Positions 42,729 through 54,089 of a stretch of 64,000 bases of DNA are shown piece by piece. Position numbers and translations under genes: made by a program. Within the stretch, counting starts at the first letter, position 1, and each line of letters opens with the position of its first letter. The notes beneath the pieces are model-generated. The model saw only the letters and a list, made by a program, of their open reading frames with translations, had not been told where the DNA came from and searched no databases. This DNA comes from Lactifluus volemus (Eukaryota > Basidiomycota > Agaricomycetes > Russulales > Russulaceae): NCBI GenBank assembly GCA_022376515.1, contig WTXI01000005.1, positions 558,001 through 622,000 of the forward strand. Reading direction: 5' to 3'.

Positions 42729-43826
42729 TACGGAACCAAGCAGGGAGGACGGGTCTGGTATGATGACATCATGTCCCGGCTCCAGGAGATGGGATACAAG
42801 CGCACTGAAGCTGATCACGCCGTATTTACTCGTTATAACGACGGCACCCCTTCCATCATCGCGTTGTATGTCGACGACATAACGATGGCCTGCCGATCCC
42901 TCTCGATCATCCAGCAAGACAAGGCAGCACTCAGTTCCTTCTACGAGATGACTGACCTTGGCGAAATTTCCTGGATTTTAGGCATGCACGTCACTCGCGA
43001 CATCAAAGCTGGTTGGATATCGCTATCCCAGTCGAAGCACTCTTCCGACGTCTTGGAGCGTTTCGGTTTCAACACTTCTCGTCCCATCTCTACCCCTTCT
43101 CTTCCAAACGAACGCCTCGTCAAGTTAGATTTCCCCGAGTCCGACGTCAAGCGTTATCAAAGTGCCGTCGGCGCACTTATGTATTCAATGCTCGGTACGC
43201 GACCAGACTTAGCCTATACGGTTGCTACTTTAGGTCGACACGCTGCCACCCCCGGCCCTCAGCACGAGAACGCCCTTTCACGAGCATTCCGTTACTTACG
43301 ACACTCCTCCGAGAAACGACTCGTATTCCAACGTGGAACGCCTCGAGGAACTTATCTCCACGGATTTGTCGATGCTGATTGGGCCGGAGACGCTAACGAC
43401 CGTAAGTCGACCTCCGGTTTCGTTTTTATCCTATCCGGGGCCGCCGTCAGTTGGTCTTCCAAGAAGCAACCCTGTGTCGCACTCTCCACCACCGAAGCAG
43501 AGTATATCGCCGCCGCGCACGCCTCAAAAGAAGCAGTCTGGCTTCGGCGACTCCTCTCCGAGCTCTACGTTGACACCTCCAATCCTACACTACTCTACAT
43601 CGACAGTCAGTCAGCTATGGCAGTCGCTCGTAATCCCGAATTCCACGACAGAACGAAACACATCGCAGTCCGCTATCATTTCCTTCGCCAACTCCTCGCT
43701 GAATCCGAGATCGATTTTTCGTATGTTCCGACGGCGGACCAAGTCGCTGACTCGCTGACTAAAGGTCTCGTACGCGCTAAGCTTGAGTTGCACACCATTG
43801 CCATGGGACTCCGAGATGCAGCGTGA
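42729..43826 (+). CDS. Copia pol, C-terminal part (RT end and RNase H)
   Basis: Resumes with YGTKQGGRVWYDDIMSRLQE directly after the transposon, continuing the codon broken at 34720. RT catalytic box ALYVDDITMA, then GEISWILGMHVTRD, KHSSDVLERFGF, YQSAVGALMYSMLGTRPDLA. RNase H: YLHGFVDADWAGDANDRKST, SGFVFILSGAAVSWSSKKQ, LSTTEAEYIAAAHASKEAVW and IDSQSAMAVARNPEFHDRTK, ending GLRDAA with TGA at 43824-43826. No stop or frameshift. Confidence 0.95.
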   Translation, partial: YGTKQGGRVWYDDIMSRLQEMGYKRTEADHAVFTRYNDGTPSIIALYVDDITMACRSLSIIQQDKAALSSFYEMTDLGEISWILGMHVTRDIKAGWISLSQSKHSSDVLERFGFNTSRPISTPSLPNERLVKLDFPESDVKRYQSAVGALMYSMLGTRPDLAYTVATLGRHAATPGPQHENALSRAFRYLRHSSEKRLVFQRGTPRGTYLHGFVDADWAGDANDRKSTSGFVFILSGAAVSWSSKKQPCVALSTTEAEYIAAAHASKEAVWLRRLLSELYVDTSNPTLLYIDSQSAMAVARNPEFHDRTKHIAVRYHFLRQLLAESEIDFSYVPTADQVADSLTKGLVRAKLELHTIAMGLRDAA

Positions 43827-43833
43827 AGGGGCG

Positions 43834-44142
43834 TGTTAGAAGTGGTCCCGCTTAGCCTCTCGGAGATAGGACATTCTGGTATTCGTACATTGTAGATTTA
43901 CGCACACGATTTTTCATATGGTTTTGTCAACATCCCTATTAGGTAGTAGATACCCTTATTTCGGGAAGCTTCGGGAGAGTCAACATAGGTACACACAAAG
44001 GTCAGCCTCGCGCTGTACGCATGTATTTATACCATACGTTTTCTACCTTGAGGCCTCAGCGTTTTTACACCCGCTGAATTGCCCTCAGGTTAGTTTTTAA
44101 TTCACTAGCGTTTTTACACCCGCTGAATTGCCCTCAGCAATA
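43834..44142 (+). repeat. Copia 3' LTR
   Basis: Same length and, by eye, the same sequence as 31074-31382. Followed by the target duplication GAAAC (44143-44147). Confidence 0.93.
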
Positions 44143-44147
44143 GAAAC

Positions 44148-44760
44148 TACTGGCCTCCGCGCGCACCGAGGCTTCTAACCAGCTACCACCAGGTGATGTC
44201 CTTGGCACTCGCCCGGCAGTCAGGACCCTTTCACTCACTGGCTCGGGTCAAACTGGTCGCCACTCAGTTTTCGATTAACACCACGACCACTGATTTCAAA
44301 CGCAGATTCTATGATTCAGGTTTTGACCCACTGCCAGCTGTAAAGCCTCTTCAGACAGCCACAATCTCCGCTCGTGCGTGGACTTTCTATCAGTGACTTC
44401 CCTTTCCGACCTCGAGCCTGATGAGCCTGACGAGTCCCAAAATGAAGATGTCGAGGATCATATCACAGTCATTGAGGAACTACGGAAACAAGCGCGACAT
44501 CATGATCTTGAGATGTTTGAAGCCCGCAAGCTGGCCAAGGATGCACGCAGGAAGCAAGATTATCAAGCTGAACGCAAATACAACAAAACGGCCCCACATG
44601 AGAACACAAAGGAGATCTAGAATGCGAGGGCCGCTGCTCTCACTTTCAAGGAAAAAAACAAACAGGGCACGCATGACATCAATATCTGGTCAGACCGCCA
44701 AGGCTCAACGTTGGTCACATCCAACACCATGCATTTTGAGGAAGCTGATGTAAAAGCCGA
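44148..44760 (+). pseudogene. DUF1771-Smr family copy D, 3' part
   Basis: Continues copy D after the Copia insertion: TACTGGCCTCCGCGCGCACC matches copies B and E at this spot. Further on, a frame change gives LSDLEPDEPDESQNEDVEDH, then the DUF1771-type helix EELRKQARHHDLEMFEARKL, AKDARRKQDYQAERKYNK, followed by a TAG stop (KEI-stop) and RAAALTFKEKNKQ beyond it. The Smr domain itself is not found downstream, so this copy was truncated or lost it. Clearly a pseudogene independent of the retrotransposon. Confidence 0.8.
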
Positions 44761-45023
44761 GATACAACTCGTGTACCACCACCATCTCCTGTGATAGGTT
44801 GATAAAGCAAAAGAACGGCAAAACAGGACAAACGAGTAGTGTTCGCTAGCCTGCCGATTATTACGTGTTATCGCCTTTTGACGCTAGGCACGCTACCTGC
44901 AGTTCGCAGTTGACGGTTTTCCTTTCCGAGGCGCGCGCGCAGGGGCTCATCAATCACGGACTATTGATTCTTCTGGTTGTCATGGGTCATTGAGCTAGAG
45001 CAAACCCCCTCCTTGTCATCAAC

Positions 45024-46386
45024 ATGCCACTGGCAGGCTTCACCCGCCTCACGCTTAGCATCGGTCTTGCAATAACTGCTGTTGTTATCACAGCCATCTT
45101 TTCCAAGGATGACGATAAGCGTTCTGACCCGGGCTCGTCATCGCGTTCAAGTGGTACGACCCCAGTCTGGCCATCCGACCAACCAACTTGCCCCTCCTAT
45201 CCTCCAGCTCACAACCAGGCTACCACCAGGACTCCTGCAGCCCCTGTAAACGATCGTGATCCCAATCGCTCAAGTCGTATCTCACCTCATATCAAGGCGC
45301 TTCGCCGGAGAAAACTGGCCTCCGCACGCACCGAGGATTTCAACTGGCCGTCACCGCCGGGCGACGCCCTCGGAACCCATCCTACTGTCTGGACTCTTTC
45401 AACTACCGAGTACGACCGAAAGAGTCACTCGGGTTTCGACTCGCACGACATTGGAGAGGTTCATCATCCACTCTCTGCATCTGCTGGTCCGCAGGCTTTC
45501 CATCGGCCGCCGTTGACCCCTTCTCGCAGTCAGAACACAGTCAAGATCCCCGCTGCCACTGATCACAGCCCTGGTTTATCTCACGCTCCCGAGCCCGAAC
45601 CCAAGTCATACCCGTCCTTCCAGGCTCACCGCCGTCATCGCTCCTCGTCATCTACCGACTTCCCGAGGCCCGTTGCAGTTCTCAGGAAGAAACGCACCTC
45701 GGTTGATTTGCTCTCTCGTGCTCCGGCTTCCCTTTCCGATCTCAAGTCTGACAAGCTCGCTAAGCAACTACGGGAACGAGCACGACGCTGTCATCGTGAG
45801 ATGTGCGAGGCACGCGCGCTGGCCAAGAGCGCGCACAAGAGGCGAGATTATCAGGCTGAAAGTAAACATAACGAGGATGCGATCACGCACGAGAGGAAAA
45901 AGAAGCTCTTCAATGAAATGGCGGCTAAGATCATATTTGTGAAGAACAACAAGGTATACATGTAATCACGATCTATCCGAACCCAACTCATATTTTTCTC
46001 CCACCAAGGGCCACAGGAAGGGAACGGTTGACCTTCATGGCTTACACGTGTCAGAAGCAGTTCAGTACGCGGAGGAGGAAATTAAGTCCGCCAGTCAGAG
46101 GGAGAATGGCGAGGTCCGGTTCATCGTCGGTATGTGCTTCAACAAGCTTTCTGATGTATGTTCTTGAGGGACATCGAATGTCGACTCAGGAAAGGGATTG
46201 CACTGCGATGTACCGGGTGACGTGAAAATTCGGCCTGCGTTAGAAGAACTTTGTATCAAGTGCGTGAAAATTCCGCATTGTCGTGTTAATCTGTTCTGCG
46301 GGCTGATCTGTATTGATCTTAGACATGGCCTGAAGCACTCATTGGATCCCATGAACACCGGGGTTCTTCTTGTCCAAGTGGGGTGA
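45024..46386 (+). CDS. Membrane-anchored DUF1771-Smr protein, copy E
   Basis: ATG at 45024 (MPLAGFTRLTLSIGLAITAV, VITAIF) gives a signal anchor, then a Ser/Pro/Arg-rich linker of about 220 residues. DUF1771-type helix: AKQLRERARRCHREMCEARA, LAKSAHKRRDYQAESKHNED, AAKIIFVKNNK. An intron (GTATAC..CCAAG, about 45953-46008) joins GHRKGTVDLHGLHVSEAVQY, AEEEIKSASQRENGEVRFIV. A second intron (GTATGT..CTCAG) joins GKGLHCDVPGDVKIRPALEE, LCIK. A third ends CTTAG near 46322: HGLKHSLDPMNTGVLLVQVG, TGA at 46384-46386. All three introns sit at the same domain positions as in copies A and B. No frame problem seen; this and copy B are the best candidates for functional members. Confidence 0.8.
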
Positions 46387-46968
46387 CTGGCGATAACAAG
46401 AATCTTGAATACTGTTGTGAATCGCGTGATTTGTACCCTTGACTGTTGTTGTACGTTTTGATTGTTTGCGATGATATCTCGCTGTTCGTAACGCGGTCTA
46501 ATTGTCTGAATACCATGTTTCTGGAGTGCCGTGCCAGAACAATTTCCCAAAGTGGAAGTACAACGGAAAGATTACCTTTCTCACTCAACACAATAATCCA
46601 TATCAATAGGCTACAATTGTCAGAGTTGGGGTGAGGGGTTACGATGTCAGTTTTGGCGTCGTGCTGGTGAGCATCGCTGGCAATTGTCGGTTTTCACGCG
46701 ACGGGCTCTCGACAATTATCTCGGCTACACTGTGCGGGCTTAGCATACCTGGGTCACGAAAGGAAGCACATATATTACAGCATCGGAGAACAAGAACGAA
46801 GCAAAGTATGTAGAATGTGTTGTAGGAGATTTAAAGGACACACCAGCCCACTCATCACAAGATGTTGACGAGCAACTGGGGGAACAAAAGTAGAGCTGCA
46901 GCGAAGATAATTTGAGACGTAAATATAGCTTGATGGCCTTCGTCTGTCAACAGTGCGGATATGCGGTC
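46387..46968. other. Intergenic between convergent genes
   Basis: 3' flanks of Smr copy E (+) and the GTPase gene (-). No gene recognised. Confidence 0.4.
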
Positions 46969-49518
46969 TTATAATAGCCTTGTGATAACACCAAGACCCT
47001 ACTCGAATGGTCAATGTTTTATTAATAATTCCCACGGGCCTCCGACAGTTACCTTTGTCTTGCCCTCGCGGAAGAGCAACTTCATACCAGCCTTGACGAA
47101 TTCAGGGTGTGCAATGAATTCGAAGATTACTGTAGCACGGTCTCCAGTGCGCAGCAGATTCTGGGGATGGTCAATGGAAACGATGCGGACCGTCTGTCGA
47201 ACAGCCTGCGCGAATAAATCAATCTAATGCCGTCCATAGAGAAGAACGAATGAATATACTCCGCAGTGAAGCATAGCCTGATAATTCGGTTGCATGGTGG
47301 TATTGTGATACAGGATAAGAACTTGCCCTTCGAACCTCCTCACCGCTGAGCCACCGTAGTAAGTTGACATCACCTCAATGTGAGGAGGGAACTACGTACC
47401 TCGTGGCGGAACCTCTGAGCGGTGGACGATCACCATACCTTTGCGTACCGCCACGCGGGGCACATGTTTCAGTGCCAGTGCAACGGTCTGTCCAGCTACA
47501 GCAGTCGTGACGTCAGCTCGCTTGCGCTGCATGGTCTTGACGACCGTTGGAGCATAGGTGCCATTGGAGTCCGGTCCGAAGAGTACTGGGTCCCCTTTCT
47601 GGATGGTGCCACAATTGAGCAGGCCGTTCACCACTGTGCCGACGTACGGCACGGACCAGACATCTGTCACTGAGAACTATTCGGGTGGATTAGCTCGCGA
47701 CAACAAGGAGAGCGAGGGAGCGGTGAATATACCTCCAGTGGCTGGGTAGCGTCGAAACGATCGACATCGCCCTCACTCGCTGGCAACAAGTTGAGGAATG
47801 TGCGAACCTGTGGTGCTCGACGCGTCAGAAATGGCAGCTACAGTTTGGTGAGATATGCGCACAAAGTCGAGACCCATGCCCGTGACATTCGAGACTTGAA
47901 AAATAGGGCAAATTCTAGGTGGAGAGTATAAGGCGGAGGGCGAGACTCGAAGGTCGAACCTCACTTCTCCTTGGCATAAGTCTGTGAAACCTCGACGGCA
48001 GCTTCAATTGATTTAACGAACACCGGATTCTTTCTAGAAGGGGAAATATCGGGTAAAAAACGGCGAATAGGTATCTAGTAGAGTACCCACCGGCAACCAC
48101 GGCTACGCAGAATTTTGACGACTTGTGATAGTGTTTCCTCGAGTTTATTTGGTGGCGTCATATCTACCTGTGGGACACCGTGAGCAACAACCCTGAAAAC
48201 GGGATAGAGACACTGTGCACGCACTTTAGTTATGCAAACCACGATCGGAACGCTAAGAGCAAGAGCTACGGCCAAGTGCTCCTTCGACATGCCAATGACA
48301 CCTGCATTGGCTCCGATGACCAACATCACACAGGATGGCGCCCCAGACGTCAAGCCATATAAGGTAGTTTTAAGATATCTCTCATGGCCAGCCAGATCTG
48401 GTACAGTGCGATCAGAAATGCATATTTGTCGACAATATGACATACCGATAAATGTCACAATTTTTGCAGAGCGGTGCGAAATCTCTTCCCAACCAAGCTT
48501 CTCCCTTCGAAGAACGTCGTGATCAATAGCGCCGGACGAAAGTGGGAGGATGGGAGCGCCAGAGACATCAAAGCCCAAAATCTGATTTATTCAAGGCCAC
48601 GTCAGCAAGATGAGGACAATTCGCCCACCTCCATGCCGACGGACGATGTGCGTCCGCTCTCTATCTCGTGTTTATGCCTGAAGAGGGCAACCCGGGCCAG
48701 CCCTCTACCATCATCAAGACCACCTTTGTGTCTACTTTAAACGATTTATCGGATGGCGTGTGAGACAGGCGCACCCCTTGTAAGAACGCCGAGTATCGTT
48801 GACTTGCCGCTGTCGACGTTTCCGACCACCGCGCATCGTACTTCAGGTGTGAGAGATACGTCGGGCGGAGGTAATCGAAGTAGAACAGAGACTCGAGGAT
48901 GAGGTTTTCCTTCTCGTATTAAGACGCGAGCCTAAAGGTCGTATTAAGAAAAGAACACACGGTCTAGAGTTGGGACTGTACCTTCCCGCCAACCTCTTCA
49001 ACTAGTTGGCTGAGACGGGTAGTCATCATGTCAATCTCTGCCTCTGTTCTCTCGTCTCCAGCCCAACCATCGGCATTATTAATATCCTCATTGGCAAATA
49101 ACGGTGCGCTCGGGGGACGAGCACCTAATCGAAGCAAATACTCCCCGCCTTGCTGGGTTAGGAGTACGGCTATCAAATCCCTCGCTTGAGTATCACCCTC
49201 GGATGAAGAGAGCAATGCGCTCTACACAATGAAATATCAATGAGAATAGAGATAAGGAGATGTACAACTATAGCGCGCCTGGAGGGAACGCTCGATGTCA
49301 GTGACGTCTTGGGTTGGCTCATCTCTGGTGACTTTAGCAGTCACAGAGGAGGTTGTTGGCACATCTCCTCCAACGGCCTTCTTTTTAACTTTGGCAGCAG
49401 GTTTATGATCTGCATGTGGCTTCCTAAGGACGTCTGGCTGAGGATGTGTCCGGTTCTTAGCGAGTTCCCGATTGCAGATATCCTCAATCTCGGCTTGAAA
49501 AGATTGTAACGTAGCCAT
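46969..49518 (-). CDS. GTPBP1/GTPBP2-like translational GTPase
   Basis: ATG at 49518 ([20 protein letters not shown]). N-terminal disordered part, then [20 protein letters not shown] and [21 protein letters not shown] domain: [20 protein letters not shown] (P-loop GNVDSGKST), [28 protein letters not shown] (switch II DLAGHE in place of the usual DxxG), [34 protein letters not shown]. Domain 2: [39 protein letters not shown]. Domain 3: [31 protein letters not shown], then, after a last intron (GTAACT..GTAG), GLGVITRLL and stop at 46969-46971. The DLAGHE, NAG and FREGKTKG-type end are diagnostic of the GTPBP1/2 family, linked to ribosome rescue and mRNA surveillance in animals. The intron after DIERSLQAR (about 49215-49262) is not cleanly resolved in phase. 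Confidence 0.88.
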
Positions 49519-49688
49519 ATGGTGAGGCTGATACTGTAGAAGATAAAGATGAGCAGCGAGTCATTACACGTCAAGTTAAATCCTTTAAGGATCCCTACTT
49601 TTCCGAGTCAAGTCACGCGAAATACCTCGCACGTGACTTTACTTCTAAACACGACAACGCGAGGCCAAAGCCAGGTGAGGTGCGAACA
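49519..49688. promoter_or_regulatory. Bidirectional promoter, GTPase / NFKBIL1-like gene
   Basis: 170 bp between divergent ATGs at 49518 (-) and 49689 (+). Confidence 0.45.
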
Positions 49689-51681
49689 ATGACAGCACCT
49701 TCACGTTCACTCTTTGGCCCACATTCAGGCCAACTTGACAACACTCAACCATCCCGTGTTCTTCGTCATCCAGATGCAAAGTTGTCTTTTTCATCTTTTC
49801 ACCCTCTCACCGCGTCCAATGTGCCGCCTTATAATGCCCACCAAAGCTCGTCTAATCCAAAGCGTATCGTTATCGAAACACTCCCCGGAGGTTATTCTCA
49901 TTGGAGATTTGTCCCTCGTGCGCGACTCGCGGAAGGCGTCAGTGACGAGGGTGAATGGCCACGCCTCGTAGAAGTTCTGGGGTACATTGCATTTCTCATG
50001 TCATGCAGTGGTCTTATAACTTGTATCTCCCTCCAGAAACATTTTTATGTGCGACCAGGACCAGTGGGATATTCACAAGCTTGACCCTTTTTACGATTGC
50101 TTTGTTCCCACTCCGCCGCAACTTCCTACGATTCGGGCTAAAGTCACATCTACCCCGTCATTTGCCACCACCTCTTCATCGTCCCAATCATCTTTATGCG
50201 CGGAGGATTCTCAAAAAAGAAGGCTATCAAGTCCTGCTTCAAGTTTTGAGGAGGAAAACGGGCAGTCACCGAGAAAGCGCAGACATGTCGTCCATGTTGA
50301 CATCGATGAAGTCGAGGTGGAGACCGTCATGAATCCCAACGCACGTAGACCGGCTCTGCGGACGCACGTGCCTGGTAGGCGCGTTCGCGAAAGGCCAAGG
50401 GGCACACGACACGTACCGATACCCAGAACAACGCCAGTTAATGTCCAACGTCCTCCCTCAGTCGTGCCACTCGATCAAGACATGCGTTGCACCACGCCGC
50501 CAAGGGCACCACCCCAAACTACTGCCCCTCCTTCAACCTCGAAGCGAAGAAAAGGTAGGGTTCGTTCAATACTTACATCTACCCACTAACCTAGTTCTTG
50601 CTTTGATAGACGACGAATGCGTTTCGCCTACCAAAACGGAGGACGACCTGAGATTCAAATCTTCGAAACGGGCACGCACGCACTCACCCGATTCGATTCG
50701 CCGCGAGACCGCTGCTAAGTTGATGGACCGTGCGCGCGCACGGACGGAGGAGTTCACCCGTCGAATGAACGCTGAGCGTGAGGCACGCCGCGAGGCTCGT
50801 GATCAAGCTATCATGGAAGATATCATCGCTGAGATACCAGAAGAGTATATTTGGTCGAACGGTACAGCAACTACCTAATAGCACGCCCAAATTACTATAC
50901 TCATTTCCCCGCCCCAGGAGAGCAGGAACAACAGGCTCAAGACGAGGAGCAACTCCAGAGCGAGGAGGAGCAGGACGGGCTGACCGAGGCACTGAACGAG
51001 CTGCGCATGTACGAGGAACGCATCGCTGAGTCCCGTCGCAAGATCGCCGAACTCGAGCGCGACAGACCGCTTTGGGATGCGGCCGCGCGGGCCAGGGAGC
51101 GCCAGGAATATGAGGAGGAAGAAGAGCGTCGTCGTGCGGCGCACGAGCGGCGCGAGCGCGAAGCAGCAGAAGCGCGCGCTCGAGCAGCCGAAGAGCAAGC
51201 TCGACGCCTCGAAGCTGAGCGCGAACGCAAACGTGTACAACAGGAGGCCGAAGCCACCGAACGACGACGACATGCAGAAGCACAACGGGCGCGCTGGGCG
51301 CGTGGGCCTTGGACGTCTCAGCGCGCGCTGGAGCGCTATCGGACGCTCTGCGAGACGTTCGACGACACGGCCAAGCCCGAGTCACTGACCTTTGAGGACA
51401 TCCCGTGGCCTACCCTGCGAGCACCCTTCACTTTTGGCCCCGAAGACATCGACTGGACCGCCGTCGAGACATTTTTCCATACCGTGCGGGGACACATGCG
51501 TGCCCAGGACTACCGCGCGTTCGTCGAAAAGTCACACAGGCGCTTCCATCCGGATCGATGGAGCGCACGGGGTTTACTTGCCGCGGTGAAGGATGACGAC
51601 GTACGAGGGATGATTGAGGTGGCAGCCAATACAGTTGCCCAGGCATTGACGCCCCTGTGGCGTGAGGCACGGGGACAGTGA
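49689..51681 (+). CDS. Coiled-coil protein with NFKBIL1-like C-terminus
   Basis: ATG at 49689. Exon 1: MTAPSRSLFGPHSGQLDN to RLVEVLG; intron GTACAT..CTCCAG joins NIFMCDQDQWDIHKLDPFYD. The middle is disordered with basic clusters (SPRKRRHVVHVDIDEVEVET, RRVRERPRGTR) and SPTKTEDDLRFKSSKRART. Introns GTAGGG..GATAG (about 50557-50611) and GTACAG..CCCAG (about 50862-50919) splice in frame. A long charged coiled coil follows (LNELRMYEERIAESRRKIAE, EERRRAAHERREREAAEARA). The C-terminal domain has SLTFEDIPWPTL, VETFFHTVRGHMRAQDYRAF and the key block HRRFHPDRWSARGLLAAVKD, then AANTVAQALTPLWREARGQ. The RFHPDRW block followed by N.v.qaL is like the C-terminus of NF-kappa-B inhibitor-like 1 (mRNA processing or export in animals). 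Function in fungi unknown. Confidence 0.72.
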
Positions 51682-51866
51682 AGCTAGATTTCCTAAATTT
51701 TATGTATCTTGTGACCATTGGGCAAACAGACGGGGATCACACAGCAAAGTAAGGGGCTACAACCTGGCATTGGCTCATCAAAAGATTATAAAAAGGTCCC
51801 CCGACAAGAAAGCAAAAAGCAAGATGTTTTTTACTAGCAAAGCAAGCGGACAAAAAAGGTCCTTTT

Positions 51867-52374
51867 TTACGACTTCGACTTGCGAAGCTTCAACTTCACG
51901 CCTTCGATTGCAACGCCGAACCGGTGCGTGATCTGCTGCGGAGTGTCAGATCTATGAGCATGGGATTGGGGAGATAGAGTAGCATACACCAAGAAATAGC
52001 CCCATTTTGAAAAGTGGGCAATACGATGGTTTTGGTACCTCATCTACTTGAAGCGCAGGGCCAGGGTCGTGTAATGCTTGCACTGGGGCAGGGAAGCGGA
52101 AATCTGGCGATGGCGCAAATGTGAGGGGGGACTGGCGGAGAGAACCATGACTTTCCTGAAAATAAACACCGAGCACCACGTACCGGGGGTCCAGAATCGT
52201 TTATTCCTTCACAGTCAAAGGCAAATTCGGAATCAAACGAGACGGGCTGGGGGAAAAAATAGTACAATGAGCGATCAAGTGAGCTGAAAAAAAGACAACT
52301 TACTCCGTATAAGCGGGCTTCATTGGACGAAGCTTCTCGATTGCCGAGGGACGGCCAAAGTAGATACGTGACAT
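51867..52374 (-). CDS. Small basic protein, unrecognised, intron-rich
   Basis: ATG at 52374: MSRIYFGRPSAIEKLRPMKP, AYTE, intron (GTAAGT..CCCCCAG, about 52243-52303), PVSFDSEFAFDCEGINDSGP, intron (GTACGT..TTTCAG), a middle exon with DFRFPAPVQALHDPGPALQV, intron (GTACCA..CGCAG, about 51939-52037), QITHRFGVAIEGVKLKLRKS and a TAA at 51867-51869. About 110-120 residues with a basic tail (KLKLRKSKS). Good splice consensus at several junctions supports a real gene. The N-terminus upstream of the ATG is open (RWSRPTKEPAKTA), so a longer protein, perhaps with an organellar presequence, is possible. No family recognised. Confidence 0.55.
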
Positions 52375-54089
52375 AGCTGTCTTCGCTGGCTCTTTGGTCG
52401 GACGTGACCATCTTGGAAAAATGAAAAAAGGAAGGAATGTGGACAGTGGGGAGGAAAGACGATGGGGATCCATTGACAGTTTGAATCGTTTATATAACAA
52501 CGCGGTGTCTTCAAGACAGATAGCCACGGTTAACTGTAAGGTCTTACCTTACCCCGCTATGCTGGGCGGCTTTCTGGCCTGGCGCCAGGCCAAGTTCCTG
52601 TTCCTTCCTTTCAACAGCCACCCCATCGATCCCTGTCTCATCTATCGTCACCTATGCTGCATGTTCTGGGGCCTTCTATGAATGACGGTGGCCTGTCAAT
52701 TCTCGAGAAAATAGCTCTTCAGGTCAAGGGAGAGATCCTACTGAGATATCATCGGAGGTTTTGACTTTTGCTTCCGTGAAACCAAACAAGGTAACGGAGA
52801 TCCATTCTTGGCGTCGCGTCCACCCCATGCATCCCAATCCCACCCTCGCTTGTCTCTGCACCGTCCACCTATGGAACAATTAGAATAGGCAAGGCATACT
52901 GCCAAGACTTTTTTTCGTCTTCCGGCGCACTTTGGTCTCAGCCGAGAGAGTAACACCGAGGAGACATCGACGGTGCTTTATTCATTGTCTGGACGTTTCC
53001 TTGTTGGTATATACCCCCGTCGTTCAATTATCCTCATGTCCCTCCCAGGGCATTGCGTCGAGTACGCAAGGACCGGGACCGGGGCAAGAGAGACAAACAC
53101 GTGACCACAAAGCGGATATCACGTAGTGACGTGACAACGTGACGAGGACGCATGTTTGCATTGAACGACGGCAAGCAAGATACCTTCAAATGACCTGGTG
53201 ATCAAGATCTGTGCGTGAAACCCTCAAAATCAAGACAGAGTGGGACTGCTTTCTGTGACTGGACTGAGTCTTGAGCGTGCAAGAGCTCTCTGGACTGATC
53301 AAACCAAGTTGCTCCACGAAGAGGGCGTGCAACTCGTCATCCGGAGCTCAAGACAAGACAGAGTGATCAAGAAGCACAGAACTGAAAATTCTTGTGAGAT
53401 TTGCTGTGAATGCGCCTCAAGAAATCAAGAGATCCTACTATGCTTTGGCTTTGCCGCCTCGATTCTGCCGCCAACAAGTCGGCTAGCCTACTCGGTGTCA
53501 AGAAACTTGAGTTGTTATGAGGCTATCCCTGGGTCATGCCAGAGATTCAAGAACGCCATTGATCCTTCCCCGGCACGAAGAAATAATCTGGAAAAAATTG
53601 CACCGCTATTTCGGCAACAGACTTGACGGGATTTAACTCCTACTGAAAGGGCTCCTCGAGACCGGTTCGATCTTGAGGGAGACACAAGAGCGCATGGGAA
53701 CTACGCTGGAAGACAAGTAATGAAGGCAGAGAATGAAGAGGAGTGACAAGAGCAAGCCAAAGGAAAAGCGGCGAAGTGGCGGAAGTGGTCAACAAGGTTG
53801 AGAAAAGGAGACTGAATTCGCCCGCTCAGACCTCCCCGCTCAATTCATCGGCCGCGAATCCCTCCCAACCAGGCTCGGCTCGGGTTAGGGGCCCCTCCTT
53901 CCCTCAAATTCCCCCAAAGAATATTTTTATTTTCAGAGTTGAGCTCCCCAAGCGTTCGAGTGTCCCCCAATTCCCCAGAGTTGTGTTTACCATCTCAATC
54001 CCTTCTCTTCGACTTCCCCTACTCTCTCCTTTGACTCCCTCCCTCCCTCTGGTCCCCCTCACTTCCCACCAGCAATTTAGGATGACCCC
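52375..54089. other. Gene-poor stretch
   Basis: No gene recognised. A 128-codon plus frame at 53240-53626 and a 164-codon frame at 53743-54237 lack recognisable features, and the latter is driven by C/T-rich low-complexity sequence. Confidence 0.4.

Larger units (their letters stand above)
31074..44142 (+). mobile_element. Ty1/Copia LTR retrotransposon (interrupted by Plavaka)
   Basis: Two 309 bp LTRs (31074-31382 and 43834-44142), identical as far as I can see, flank a single gag-pol frame. Target duplication GAAAC at 31069-31073 and 44143-44147. Without the 8 kb insertion the element is about 5.06 kb, normal for Copia. Protein order gag, protease, integrase, RT, RNase H shows the Copia (Pseudoviridae) rather than the Gypsy order. 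The purine-rich GAAGGGG just before the 3' LTR can serve as polypurine tract. The primer binding site was not identified. Confidence 0.95.
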
